From Artocarpus heterophyllus (lineage: Eukaryota; Streptophyta; Magnoliopsida; Rosales; Moraceae): a stretch of DNA of 64,000 bases. How positions within the stretch are numbered: position 1 is the stretch's first letter; each line of letters opens with the position of its first letter. The stretch is from positions 23,320,047 through 23,384,046 of the forward strand of contig CM046344.1 of assembly GCA_025403435.1 (NCBI GenBank), written 5' to 3'. The position numbers were made by a program, and so were the translations under genes. Under the pieces are notes generated by a model. The model had not been told where the DNA came from and did no database searches. It saw only the letters and a program-made list of their open reading frames with translations. This document shows positions 34,927 to 46,705 of this stretch, one piece after another.

Positions 34927-37058
34927 CGTAATGCCTAGAGATTAATTACGTATAATTAGTATGTAAAATAGTGAATTAGTGTGCCTTATTGCAATTCAAA
35001 CTTAACCTAGTTATTTTGTGATATTTTTCTAATTAACTTCACTATTAATTATCTTAAATTTTGGAACAAAACAATTTGTCAAATTTCAAATAAGTCCCCT
35101 CTTACAAAACTCAGACAAATTTGGAACTGCCTCACCGAAACCATGTGTAGGACATGGTTTTATCTCAAAACCATTCCATTACTCAGCATGAAAGGGGAGC
35201 TCACTCCCTCTTGCCCTCATTCTCCCTTATTCTCTTTTTCTTTCTTTCTTTCCCATTTCCCCCTTTTTCCTCCCTCTCGACACCCTCTTCTCTCTCTCTT
35301 CCTTTGATTTTCTAGTCAATTTGGGGCCAAGAAACAAGGTTCAAGTCAACTCAAATTAGCTCAAAAGTTCAAATTTTAGGTTAGCTCTCTCTCTCTCTTT
35401 AAAGTTTCAAAGTTTGGTTTCAAAATTTTTATCTTCCTTGAATGATGTAATCCAGCTTACTTAAGCTCAAATAACATTTAATCTGAGTTGTAGAATGTGT
35501 TTTACTTTGAATCTAAGCTAGCTTGAACAAAAATCGAGCTAAACTAAGTTTTTACCATTTTTTTCATTTTCAGAATAGTTTGTAAATTTCTATGAAAAAC
35601 TTGTTGGAAAGTGTTTAAATATGTTCTATCATGCTATTTTATCATTTTTAACATTATCGTGCTCTGAGAACTAAGAAAAATAGGTTTAAATGAGCATTTG
35701 AGCTCGGGGAGGCTGAAACTCAAAATCTAGAATTTTCTAGATTTTGATAGTTTGGTAGGCTAAACTTATGCTTCGGCAGGCTAGATTCAAGAGTTTGGCA
35801 GGCCGAACCCATTTTTTTGGCAAGCTAGACTCAAGTGCCTGGTAGGCCAAACATCATTGTTTGGCAGGCTAGACTAGGGAAAATGACAGGCCGATCGGGC
35901 AATATGAAAATGGATGTTTTTCACTAATTTTCACCATTTAAAGCATAAATAGAGATTTTGATCTTCACGCTTGATTTCTTAAACATTAAAGGCACACTAA
36001 GACACTATGAAATAACATACTAGGTAGAATGCTCTGAGTTAGGTATTGAGAATCAAGTTTACATCTAAGGTTGTTCGCGGTTCTGAGGAGATGACGCATA
36101 GGGGTCGGGGCTGTGGTGTATGTGATATCATGCTAAACAATGAGGTAGGGCTCTACACCCCCTGTATTTGTTATCCATGGTTTTAAAAGAGTTTTGGCAA
36201 CAAGGTATTTTTCCTGACAATGATTTCAAGGAATGATTGTGATGTACTTATTTGGTTATTTTAGCAGTTTTTAAATAGTGAAATGTTCATAATGAACGAA
36301 ATAATGAATGCAAATGAGAAAACTTGATAATATGAGACTTGAATAATGATATAATACTAAACGAGTTAGAAACATCGTTGGAATGATATACCAGGGCATG
36401 TTGCCATGTTCAGAGATCGGGTCATGTCGAGAGCGACCTTCGGGGTGGGTCCTGAAACCCAGTTGAACCATTACGGTGGTGATTTTTTAAATGGCTTTGC
36501 TTAGGTGAAATGATAAAAGCAGTTTTAGGTAAATATTAGACCAATGGTGAGTATGAGGTTAAAAGAAACTTATTTATTGTGTTTTTATAACCTTGGTACT
36601 AATGCAAGATTTATATATTAAGTCAATGTTTTCAAAGCTCAAGTCCTACTGAGCCTTCTACTCATAGTTTTATTGTTTTAAAATTTTTCCCCTTCTAGAT
36701 GGTTCGCGACATAGTGCTGACTAGAACGCTACTGATCGAACTCGTGGGCCATAGGAGCTTTATAATTAATTTTTTACTTACTTAATCAAGGCATGTATTA
36801 CTTAATTGTTTTGTATTTGGATTGGACTATTATTGTATTTATTTATGTCGATATTATGTGTGTGCACAAATGTAGGTCTAGTATGGCCCGACTCGTATTT
36901 ATTAGTTTTTATTATTTTAAGCTACTTTAGCTTTGGGGTAATTTTTCTAAAAAGTTTTAAATCTACCACGTTTTTATAAATAACACTGTTAATTAATTGG
37001 CGAGCTTAATTAATTTAATTAATCCGCCGTGTCACCACCTGGTATTGGGTTCGTGACA
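34927..37058 (+). repeat. 3' LTR of the plus-strand chromovirus
   Basis: Begins CGTAATGCC (the terminal T has become C) and ends GTGACA. 2132 bp, colinear with 15272-17439 but with many substitutions and small indels, so the insertion is old. It carries the near-palindrome cluster at 35750-35900. Confidence 0.92.
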
Positions 37059-37063
37059 CTAGT

Positions 37064-38461
37064 ACAATCAATAATGAGTCATAGTCTACAAGATCTTTTG
37101 GTGACGGAATTCATCATCAAGATCTTGTGTTAGTGTCGCCGTCAATTTGACTAAGATATAATTTTTATTTTTGTTTTATGTATTTTATGAGTAGATTTAT
37201 GGTTTGGGATAATTCCGTTGTGCTCAAATATGTGATTATTATTTGATGTAAAATTTTTGTTTATCACTTAGTTCATAAATCACATGTTTTACAATTTTTT
37301 CCCTTCAGTCATGTCCTCCATCTCTTGGTGCAAAGGAATTAAAAATCCTTCCGCGTGTTATAGGGACATTATAGCACTTCTTGACTGAAATCTCATCCTT
37401 TATATTAAGTTTCCCCAAGAAAAAAAAAATGTGTGCTAAAATTTCCATAGAAAATTTTTGTAGAATATAGCAAACGGACATATTGGTTAGTAGGATAGAA
37501 ATTTGAGGTTAATAAAGATCCACTACTTTACTGCGAGTTAGTACAAAATAATTACATTTTTACGTCTATACTCTACATAAAGTGGCACGTACAAAATGGC
37601 CGAAGAGCTTGCCCAATAGCCAACTTGTGGTGAATATTGGATTGGCAGGGATAATATATATGGCGACGTATATTGTAGCATGCTACCACTATATATCTTT
37701 TATGGTGCTTGGTCTAACTTAATTTTCAAATTCACACGTAGACTAATATTCAAAGCCTGCAAAAACTAGCAAAAAGAAGAAACGGAATATAAAAGCAAAA
37801 ACAAATCAAGAGAGAGAATTATTTTCCACCAATTGAAATTTATACATCAAACTGGAAGAGCTAGTGTTGGTTAACTCGTGACAAACAGGAAAGAATTGAG
37901 TTCTGCTAATAGAGAATAGAGGAATTTAAGAGGGAGCAACAAAAGGTGCATCGGCAGGGAATATCATTGACAAATTACAGTATTATTCTTTTATAAATAA
38001 CGTTAAGGAACAGATTATTGAAGCTTTCTGTACAACTTGAATTACGAGGTCATGTAATGCATATACATAAACATTTACAATAACCGAGAATTTGTTACAT
38101 TGATTGATCACAACTAGTGTTTTCTATCAAACATCGACGATCAATTGCCGGGACTTGAAGCCTGAAGTGGTTGAGAATGAAAGAAGTAATAATCCATATT
38201 GTTTAGGTAAATCATAATGTTGAAGCACGCGGGGAAAAAGACATTAACCTTGGCTATCAATGTTTTTTTCTTATCTTTTTTTTTTAACAGTTTGAAAAAA
38301 AAAAGATAATATAAATGTCATCAAGAAGTCTTTTCTAAATATTTCACAGGTTACATTATTGTTCAACAAAATTTGGATACATATGCCGTATGCTATAAAA
38401 TAAAAAAAAAAAAAAAGTGAGCTGATAACGCTAAAGCGTCGGGAATAATTAGCATCAACAA
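37064..38461. other. Tail of the old Copia-type LTR, then intergenic
   Basis: 37064-37180 continues the host LTR sequence left of the chromovirus (CAATCAATAATGAGTCATAG onward). The rest is AT-rich with poly-A runs near 37420 and 38400. No gene recognised. Confidence 0.45.
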
Positions 38462-38610
38462 TGCCGTTAGAGAAAATGCCCGCTAGGATTAGTGTCTTAC
38501 AGTAAGATACATAAAATGTATTTTTGACATTTTAGATCGATAAAGTTTATTCTTTCATGTACCAATGATCTTAATTTGCTTTAATTTTGTTGATTATATG
38601 ACAAGGGACC

Positions 38611-40576
38611 TGTAACACCCCTATGTGGGGGTTAACAGTTTTAAATAAATAAAAATAATTTTAAATTTTATATTATTTAAATCAATTAAACAATGCCCAT
38701 GGGTCTTTAAACAACAAGAAAAATAAAAATAAACGTTTTAAATACAAACCACAGTTTTTAGTGTAGCACCAAATATATATAATTACAGTCATCATCACCA
38801 TAGTACAATTCCCAAATAACTTAACACAGCCATAAAAAAAAATAATACAACTCTTACATGTTGTAGATAAGCTGTAATTAAACAGGGTCTTCTAACACGA
38901 AAACAGCAGGATTGTTTTCGTTTATTCCTCTTCAAATATGTTGCACTGAGTTCCACCTGAGATATGAAGATATGATAGGGATGAGCATCGACATGCCCAG
39001 TAGGGAAATCATGACTCACCTTATGGTTTATCCATTACCACATTAAAAACTGCATGGTTAGTAGGTTACATCATATTCCAGATTATGAGGTTTATTATGA
39101 TCACATCTTATGGATACCGTAGTTAATCATTACCAAGTGTCATAATTACACATTTATACAAATATTACCAATCATCATTGTTCCTAGGTATCCATGTTAA
39201 ATTGAGTATCACTCAACTCATCGAAACCCAAATGGGCGCACTTGATCACCCCATAAACATTCCAAGGGTGTTCCGGTGAGGGGACATCAAGCCCCGAGTC
39301 CTCACCAAATCAATTCCTGTACAGTGTGTTTTGGGACTTTCAACCCAAGGAAGCGTCATCACCTTCCCCCTATTTTACCTTTTTGGGTATTCATGCCCAA
39401 GGACGTAACCGCCGCCCTCTTCATGTCTCACCATTTCTCTATATTAAATCATTATTAATAGAGTCAGTTTTCCTAACCATGCTTCTCAATTTATAACATG
39501 TGTCAATTCATTATGTTCCTCGCCGTACAATACAAGACGAGTCCATGTCATAGTTTCATATGTGATAATCATATAATATCAGTTCAACATAGATATATAT
39601 ATATTGCGGCAAAACAATCAATTTTAATTCTATAAAAACCTCACAAAAATGAGTAATAGAATCCCTACCTTTCAAGCTTATCAACAATCTTTTAATCCTG
39701 GAATTAATTAACGTTAGCTCCACACATCCTTGACCCTAAGGCATGCATAAGGACAATTAAAACTAAAGCACAACGTATAATCACATTCATAAGTGAGTTA
39801 AGTGTAAACCCGTCTACTAGTGCCATTAAAGTATTTTTATGCATTAAACATGGAGAAAATGCATACTAAAAACTAAGTTTAGATTAAAGAAAACCTACCT
39901 CAAAACTTCTTTGAAAAGCACCAAAGTTTGGGTTATCAATCAAGCTTGAATTAACTTTAAAACCGCCTCGATCATCGTTGGGAATTATAATTGTCTTGGC
40001 CACAAAGAGAGCTTTGTGCTCTATGTCTTTAGTTAGAAATTTGAAGTGAGAAGGGAGAGAATGAGAACTAGAGAAGAAGGTGGTGATAGTTAAATAAAAA
40101 GATATCAAAATGCTTAAGAGGAATGAGATGTTTACGGGGAAAAGTTGTAAGAAGAAACAAAAGAGTCTTAAAGGAAAATATCATCTTGTCTCCCATGAAG
40201 ACTTTTAGCAAATAATGCCAACATAATTGAGGGGATAATTGGAGTGAATTATAGAAGAAGATAAGGAAATAATTAATTAGGTGGTTGAGAAATATCTCCA
40301 TGTCTTCTATGAATTGACGGAAAATAATTCAATGTCCCCTTCGGATACCTTTAGCAAAATGAGAAGAAGTCTATATAATTGAGCAATAATTTAGGGAGAC
40401 AAGATTGGTAGAAGTAAGTGTTGGTAAGTTTTGAATGTTTCTTAGGAAGACTTGGTAAGAAAATACTAAAATGGTATTTTTTTTAAATGATCATAAACAA
40501 CTTAGTAATTTTAAATAGTCACATTTTATTCATTAAATTTTACAAAATTATGCCCGTTAAAAATACGGGTGTTACA
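38611..40576 (-). mobile_element. Solo LTR related to the LOG-carrying element
   Basis: TGTAACACCCCTATGTGGGG at one end and ACGGGTGTTACA at the other, 1966 bp, flanked by perfect TSDs GGACC (38606-38610 and 40577-40581). The centre (39050-39720) is closely similar to the LTRs at 55113 and 61866, so it belongs to the same family. Orientation is inferred from that match. The short ORFs inside are shadows. Confidence 0.92.
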
Positions 40577-40755
40577 GGACCAAAGCTATAATACTATTGA
40601 TTGCAAAATCTTGATTCGCACATATATGCATTTATGTGTAGAAAGATGTGATTAAATGATAATAATCGAAATATATGTAATTTGCAATTTGTGGAACGAA
40701 GGTGAGCACTTTGTCATTCTTAAGATTGTAAGTTCCTATTTTCAATAAAAGAGAC

Positions 40756-42965
40756 TGTCACGCCCCGGAGTACGGGAGGTGATGTGGCGGAATATTTAGA
40801 TTAATTAAAAGCGGATTTAATTAAAATTAAGTGTTTAAGAATCCAATTAAGTAAGAAATAAAGAGATTTTCCACCACATTTGATAAACGAATTTATAAAT
40901 ATTTAGCAAATAATAATAATTAAATAAAAACCGCGAATATGGGTTCCACAACCCACAACTTGTGCACACACATGGTTCTGACAATATCACAAATACAATT
41001 ACAGTCCAAGTACAAATATGGTTAAGTCTTACATGCCCTGATTAATAATACAGAATATAAATAAACTCTCCTATTGCTCCTGAGTTCGATCTGAAGAATC
41101 TTCTCCAAACCTAAATGGAAGACCACCTAGATGGGGGAAATTTAAAACAATAAAACGTGAGCGAAAGGCTCAGTGGAACTATGTTTTATAAAAATAGTTT
41201 AACGCAAAGGAACACAGCATTATTAGAAGTTATTCAAAGGAAACTTAAATAAATAAATAGATAAACAATTTGAGTAGAACCGTCCTGACACAGAACAGTC
41301 TACTCGTCAAATCAAAACACCAATTTACTTTTACCTAGGCAAACCATGAAATCACCACCGTAGTGGCCCAGCTGGGTTTCGGGACCTGCCCCCAAGGTCG
41401 ATCGCTACACGACCCGATCTCTAATATGGCATCATGCCTTAGTGTTTATTATCATTGTCATTCAAAACCCAATTACCGAGTGTTGTCAGTTACATTTATT
41501 ATGAAGTTCATTTCATAATCACGGTATATTAAAATATAACCGATAAAACCATTTTCAAACAACCGTTGAAAACATTTTGATAGAAATCATTTTCAAAGCC
41601 AAATCATTTCAAAACCAGGCTACCAAAGAAATAGGATAGAAGTCCTACCTCAATACTCGTGCCAGTACCCCACACCGTAATCCCGGTCCGCTATACGTTA
41701 GCTCCACGGAACCACGAACGATCCTAGATACAAACTAAGTCGATCAATATCTAGTTCGAGACATTCTATGTTACTAAATCATTTCATGATGTCCTAGTGT
41801 GCCATTTGTACCTTTAAAATCATCCTATAAGGTTGGGATTTAAATCAGGGTTCAAAACAGTGAAAACGGGTAAAAATCACAAAATTTTCCATGCCTCGGT
41901 CGGCCTGCCGGACGCCCTGCTTTGGCCTGCCGGACGCCCTGCTTCGGCCTGCCGGACGCCCTGCTTCGGCCTGCCGAACTGCACAGTTTGGCCTGCCGGA
42001 AACAAGGTTCGGCCTGCCGAACATTTCTCCAGATTCGGCCTGCCGGTCGGAAGAACACCGGCCTGCCGATCATCACTCCGGCCTGCCGAACATGAACTTC
42101 GGCCTGCCGAACTGGGAAAACCCAGAAATCCCAGCCACGGGTTTCTCGATCCCCAAAATCCAAATCTTGTTTCTAACCTATTTTTCTCAAATCCCAGGCA
42201 TGAAAAACAACTATAGTTGATAGAAAAACATTCTAGAACATGTTTGGAATCATTTAAACAACATTTAAACTCAAAATCCTCAAAAATCCGAAAATGAGAA
42301 AAAGAGGAGAAAAATGAAAAATCTTGAATCCAATCCGTTTTTCTTCAATCTAGGCTTAGATTCTAGTTGTTCTAAGTTCATTTAACACAAATCCACAGTT
42401 TTCTAAGCTTAAACAAACTTAGATTTCAAAAACACACAAAATTGAAAATTTTGTAAAAAGTTTAGAAATTTCGAATCTAACCTCGAATCGAAGCTTCAAT
42501 CCGCGTTCTCGGTTGCCGAATCACGTCCCCGAGCTTCCTCCTCGCTAACCCGAAGCTTGGATTCGAATGTGGTTTCAAAATTTGTGAAGAAATTAGAGAG
42601 AGAGAGAGACTGCCGAGAGATCAAGAAAGAGAAGAGAGAGAGTGAAACCGGGAGAGAATGAGAGGAGAGAGAGAGGAAGGAAATAAATAGAGAAAATCGG
42701 TGGGCGGTTTTACTGTGCGAAAACCATGTGCCGCCCACGGTTTTCCAAAACGGAGTATTTTTAACATTTTACAAATTGTAGTGTTTTAAAACTCAAAACA
42801 TCATTTTAAAACAATAAGAAATCCTTCGAATTCATTAATTTAACAAAACAACCAAAAATTCAAAAATCCAACCAAATAGTCTAATAAATGTTAAAACTTT
42901 AATTATGGCACACTAATTCATCATTTATATTACACTTAACATTAAATAAATTTCGGGACGTTACA
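40756..42965 (-). repeat. 3' LTR of the minus-strand chromovirus
   Basis: 2210 bp, reading TGTAACGTCCCG to GGCGTGACA on the minus strand. Holds ten GGCCTGCCG units (41903-42112), a GA-rich tract (42594-42680) and an 8-bp inverted repeat GTGGGCGG / CCGCCCAC (42700-42738). Confidence 0.94.
41903..42112 (-). repeat. Array of ten TCGGCCTGCCGA-like units, chromovirus LTR copy 1
   Basis: Ten GGCCTGCCG cores spaced about 22 nt; many are full TTCGGCCTGCCGAA palindrome-like units. The first three belong to exact 22-bp tandem repeats containing GGACGCCCTGCTTCGGCCTG. The translated Gly-Leu-Pro-rich ORFs over this region are repeat artefacts. Confidence 0.9.
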
Positions 42966-42966
42966 A

Positions 42967-42978
42967 CTCTCCACCCCT
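42967..42978 (-). other. Polypurine tract of the minus-strand chromovirus
   Basis: AGGGGTGGAGAG on the minus strand, next to the 3' LTR. Just upstream in element sense is an inverted repeat AAATTTCG / CGAAATTT (42984-43003). Confidence 0.82.
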
Positions 42979-43013
42979 AAAAGAAATTTCGTCCTCGAAA
43001 TTTACAACTCATC

Positions 43014-43586
43014 TCAAAAACAAAACAAATGCGGATACAATTCCCGCATACTCGACTCTAACTCCCAAGTGGCTTCATCAATCCCATGATGCTGCCACAT
43101 GACCTTTACCAACGGTATCTCACGACGACGCAAGCTAATCACTTTCCGGTCGATAATCTGAATCGGCACTTCTTCGTACGTCGTATCCTCCTGAACCTGT
43201 ACATCGCGAAACGAAACTATCTTATCCTGCCCAGGTGGACATTTTCTAAGCATCGACACATGAAGTTCGGGCGGAAGATCAAGCCGATAAGCGACCACAC
43301 CAACTCGCTGAGTGATCCCGAACGGCCCAATATACCTCGGCGCGAGCTTCCCACTCACTCCGAACCGCATAGTTCCCTTATGAGGTGACACCCTCAAGAG
43401 AACAAAATCTCCAACCGCGAACTCTAAGGGTCTACGTCTCCTATCTGTGTAGCTCTTCTGCCGACTCTGAGCTGCTCTCAACCGATCCCAAATCACAGCG
43501 ACTTTCTCGTTGCTGTCACGAATCTCATCTGGCCCAAGAATAACTCTATCTTCCGGCTCGGCCCAACACACAGGTGACCGACACGG
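43014..43586 (-). pseudogene. Chromovirus integrase C-terminus and chromodomain-like tail
   Basis: An open segment ending HLFCF at 43014. It contains EFAVGDFVLLRVSPHKG and RYIGPFGITQRVG, the GPY/F module of Gypsy integrases. A chromodomain-like end follows (IIDRKVISLRRREIPLVKV, then MWQHHGIDEATWELE), which in chromoviruses guides integration into chromatin. It is separated from the integrase core by a TGA stop at 43587-43589, where the context predicts Arg (LYG*PCRSPVCW), consistent with CGA to TGA deamination. Confidence 0.88.
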
Positions 43587-44994
43587 TCACCCATACAACG
43601 CCTCAAATGGTGCCATACCGATACTCGCCTGATAACTGTTGTTGTACGCGAACTCCGCCAAATGCAAACATTGCTTCCAATTCCCGCCGAAGTCCAACGC
43701 ACAAGCACGCAACATATCCTCGAGAACTTGAATAACCTGCTGAGACTGCCCATCCTTCTGAGGATGAAACGCCGTACTGAAGTTCAAATCCGTACCCAAA
43801 GCCTCCTGAAAACTCCTCCAGTACTTAGCATTAAACCTGGTGTCTCGATCAGAGGTGATGGATAAAGGAACTCCATGCAACCTCACAATGTTCTGCATAT
43901 ACAACTCCCCGTGAATCTTCCTAGAACACGTCGACCTAAACGGAATGAAATGCGTCGATTTCGTCAACCTGTCGACCACAACCCAAACTACATCATGCCG
44001 CTGCTCCGTCCTCGGCAAACCTGTGAGGAAATCCATCGTCACATGCTCCCATTTCCACCCTGGAATAGGAAGCGGCTGAAGCTGACCTGTAGGCTTCTGA
44101 TGCTCAGCTTTCACCTGGAGACACGTCGAACACTTGGCCACGTACTCTCGAACATCTTTCTTCATGCCTCTCCACCAGTATTGTCTCTTCAAATCACGAT
44201 ACATCTTGGTGCTCCCCGGATGAATAGCAAACTGAGACCTATGAGCTTCATCTAGAACGGCTTTCGTCACCTCGGCGATAACTGGAACTGCAAGACTCTC
44301 CTGGAAGTACAACGATCCATCAGCAAGCACGCTCCATTCTTCAAACTGCTCCTCGTTCTGAATCTGTGACCAAATCCCCTGCAAATGCTGATCCTGCCAC
44401 TGGCTTTGGTTCACCATCTGAACAAGAGCTGGAGTCGCTTCCACATGATATAACGAAACACGATCACCATCTTCACGATACAGTAGCCGATACTCACTCA
44501 CTGTCGCATCCCTGCTCCAGTCCTCAAAAATCAAACAAGCGAGAACCCCTGAAGACTTCCTGCTAAGCGCATCCGCGACTACATTAGCCTTCCCGGGATG
44601 ATACTGCAACGCAAAATCATAATCCTCCATGTACTCTACCCATCTGCGCTGCCTCAGATTAAGATCCCTCTGAGTGAACAAATACCTCAAACTCTTGTGA
44701 TCAGAGAAGACCTGAAACGATGCTCCATACAAGTAACATCTCCAAATCTTCAGCGCGTAGATCACCGCTGCAAGCTCTAAATCGTGAGTAGGATAATTCC
44801 GCTCGTGAGGTCGTAGCTGTCTCGATCTGTACGCAACTACACATCCATGCTGCATCAACACGCATCCAAGTCCACGCCCTGAAGCATCAGCATAAACCTC
44901 ATACGGCTCGTCACTACTAGGAATAACTAATACTGGAGCTGAAGTCAACTGGTTCTTCAATTCCTGAAAAGCAAGCTCACAATCTTCATCCCAC
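43587..44994 (-). pseudogene. Chromovirus RNase H and integrase core
   Basis: The longest open piece of this pol (from 44960, 457 aa). RNase H comes first: YADASGRGLGCVLMQ, DLELAAVIYALKIWR, FSDHKSLRYLF and the ADALSRK end. Then the integrase zinc site H-H-C-C (HRSQFAIHPGSTKMY, KCSTCLQVKAEH) and the catalytic core with Asp in TMDFLTGLP and Asp in SITSDRDTRF. The third catalytic acid is missing: where relatives have Glu, this copy reads DGQSQQVIQVLEDML (Gln). It ends in a stop at the LYG position. Integrase is therefore inactive on two grounds. Confidence 0.9.
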
Positions 44995-45303
44995 TCAAAC
45001 CTGACATTTTTTCTTGATCAATCTCGTCAACGGAGCTGCAATCTTCGAAAAATCCTTTACAAATTTCTTATAATATCCAGCAAGACCTAAGAAGCTGCGA
45101 ATCTCCGCTACATTCCTTGGTCGTTCCCACTCCAATATAGCTTCAATCTTGGATGGATCCACTGAAATACCATGCTCCGAGATGACATGACCCAGAAACT
45201 TGACCTCAGTCAACCAGAACTCACATTTTTCCCTCTTAGCATACAACCGGTGCTCCCGCAGAGTCTGAAGCATGATCCGAAGATGCTGCTCATGCTCCTC
45301 CTA
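44995..45303 (-). pseudogene. Chromovirus RT thumb/connection segment
   Basis: Reads [40 protein letters not shown] and [20 protein letters not shown], then loses frame in the A-rich codons after LTRLIKK near 45005 (single-base indel). It is joined to the RT palm segment only across a stop. Confidence 0.88.
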
Positions 45304-45555
45304 TGTCTTAGAATACACAAGAATATCATCGATGAACACGATCACAAACTGATCCAGATACGGCCTAAATACCCTGTTCATCAGATCCATAAAAGCTGCT
45401 GGAGCATTTGTCAATCCAAAAGACATGACCAGAAACTCGAAGTGCCCATACCGAATCCTAAAAGCTGTCTTGGGAATATCCTCTTCCTTGATCCTGAGCT
45501 GATGATAACCTAAACGCAAGTCAATCTTCGAGAAGTATCGCGAACCTCCCAACTA
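45301..45555 (-). pseudogene. Chromovirus RT palm segment with active site
   Basis: [39 protein letters not shown] and the catalytic [15 protein letters not shown]. It is bounded by TAG stops at 45553-45555 (Gln expected after LFD) and 45301-45303 (Trp expected before EEHEQHL). Confidence 0.9.
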
Positions 45556-46700
45556 ATCAAATAGCTCATCAATCCTAGGCAAGGGATACTTGTTCTTAAC
45601 CGTAACACGATTCAGCTGTAGATAGTCCACACATAACCTGAGAGTCCCATCGTGCTTCTTAGCAAACAAAACAGGTGCTCCCCACGGAGATGTGCTATTC
45701 CGAATATATCCTTTATCAGCAAGCTCCTGAAGGTGCTTCCTCAATTCCTTCATTTCTGCCGGCGCCATCCGATAAGGTGCCATAGAAATCGGTGATGTCC
45801 CTGGAAACAACTCGATACCAAACTCAATCTCCCGATGCGGTGGTAATCCTGGCAACTCGTCGGGGAAGACATCCTCGAACTCATCAACCACCGGAATCAC
45901 TACACTACCTTTCGAAACATAGGGCTCGCAATCTAGATTGGCAAGAAAAGCAAAACAATCTAGATTCCTTCGCCCTCCTAAACACGACTTTATAAGGCGC
46001 TCACTCATTAGCCAATCACCACCACCCTGGTAAGTGATTACCGTCCCCCTATCAGACACTAGGGTCACTTTTCTAAGTTGGCAGTCCACAACTGCACTAT
46101 ACTTGGACAACCAGTCCATCCCTAAAATCACATCATAGGAACTCATGGGGAGTATAATCAAATCATTTTTCAAAATCTCATGCCCAATCTTTATTTTACA
46201 TGATTTACACATACAATTCACACACACCCGCCCCAAGGGAGAAGTTATGACTAGGGGTTCCTTAAACTCTTCTACTTCTAATCCCAAGGCATGTACAAAA
46301 GAACTCGAAATGAGAGAATGAGAGGCACCGGTATCAAATAAAACACGAGCTAAAGATCTGGAAACCAAAATCATACCATCGATAACCGCGTTACCAATCT
46401 GAGAATCTGACCCTCCAGATGCCATTGCATGAACCTGCACTGGCGCTTTCCCTTTTCCTCTACCAACATTACTGGGTCCTTGGATTACTCGGTCGATGCT
46501 GTTGAGATGGAGACGATTGCACACTACTGTACTCGGTGCTCTATACTGAGGAACACTGCGCTGAAAATACTGCGGCTGCTGCCCTCGTACCGGATGTGAG
46601 AATTGCTGAGGAGAAAACTGCAGGATACTGCAGCTGCGGGTACTGCGGAGGCAGAGGTAGGGTCTGAGGCTGAGGCTGAGATGAACGACTGGCATCCTCC
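45553..46700 (-). pseudogene. Chromovirus protease and RT N-terminus
   Basis: The protease keeps its catalytic motif ([17 protein letters not shown]) and an intact [15 protein letters not shown] flap region. Then the linker [20 protein letters not shown] and RT fingers ([20 protein letters not shown]), ending at the TAG in LFD*LGG. The same frame stays open upstream to 47343, but that upstream part is a shadow of gag; the frame change near 46700 marks the gag-pol junction or a frameshift lesion. Confidence 0.88.
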
Positions 46701-46705
46701 CCGGT

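Larger units (their letters stand above)
15272..37058 (+). mobile_element. Ty3/gypsy chromovirus, old copy split by a nested Copia
   Basis: A full element with 5' LTR 15272-17439 and 3' LTR 34927-37058, flanked by perfect TSDs CTAGT (15267-15271 and 37059-37063). PBS, gag, pol with a chromodomain-type end and PPT are all present in order on the plus strand. About 12.9 kb of its span is the Copia element 18383-31241 inserted in gag. It is of the same family as the minus-strand element at 40756-49884, but more degraded. The clade looks like a plant chromovirus (Tekay/Del-like), judged from the long LTRs and the integrase C-terminus. Confidence 0.95.

Noticed and set aside
41903..42112. Regularly spaced short repeat looking like a CRISPR array
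   Set aside because: Plant LTR context, degenerate and near-palindromic units, tandem 22-bp repeats as spacers, and the same array in both LTRs.
41833..42220. Gly-Leu-Pro-rich and Arg-Pro-rich ORFs on both strands (also 48769-49134)
   Set aside because: They are translations of the GGCCTGCCGA repeat array in the LTR, with no conserved frame.
43875..44255. 126-aa plus-strand ORF
   Set aside because: Antisense shadow of the chromovirus integrase.
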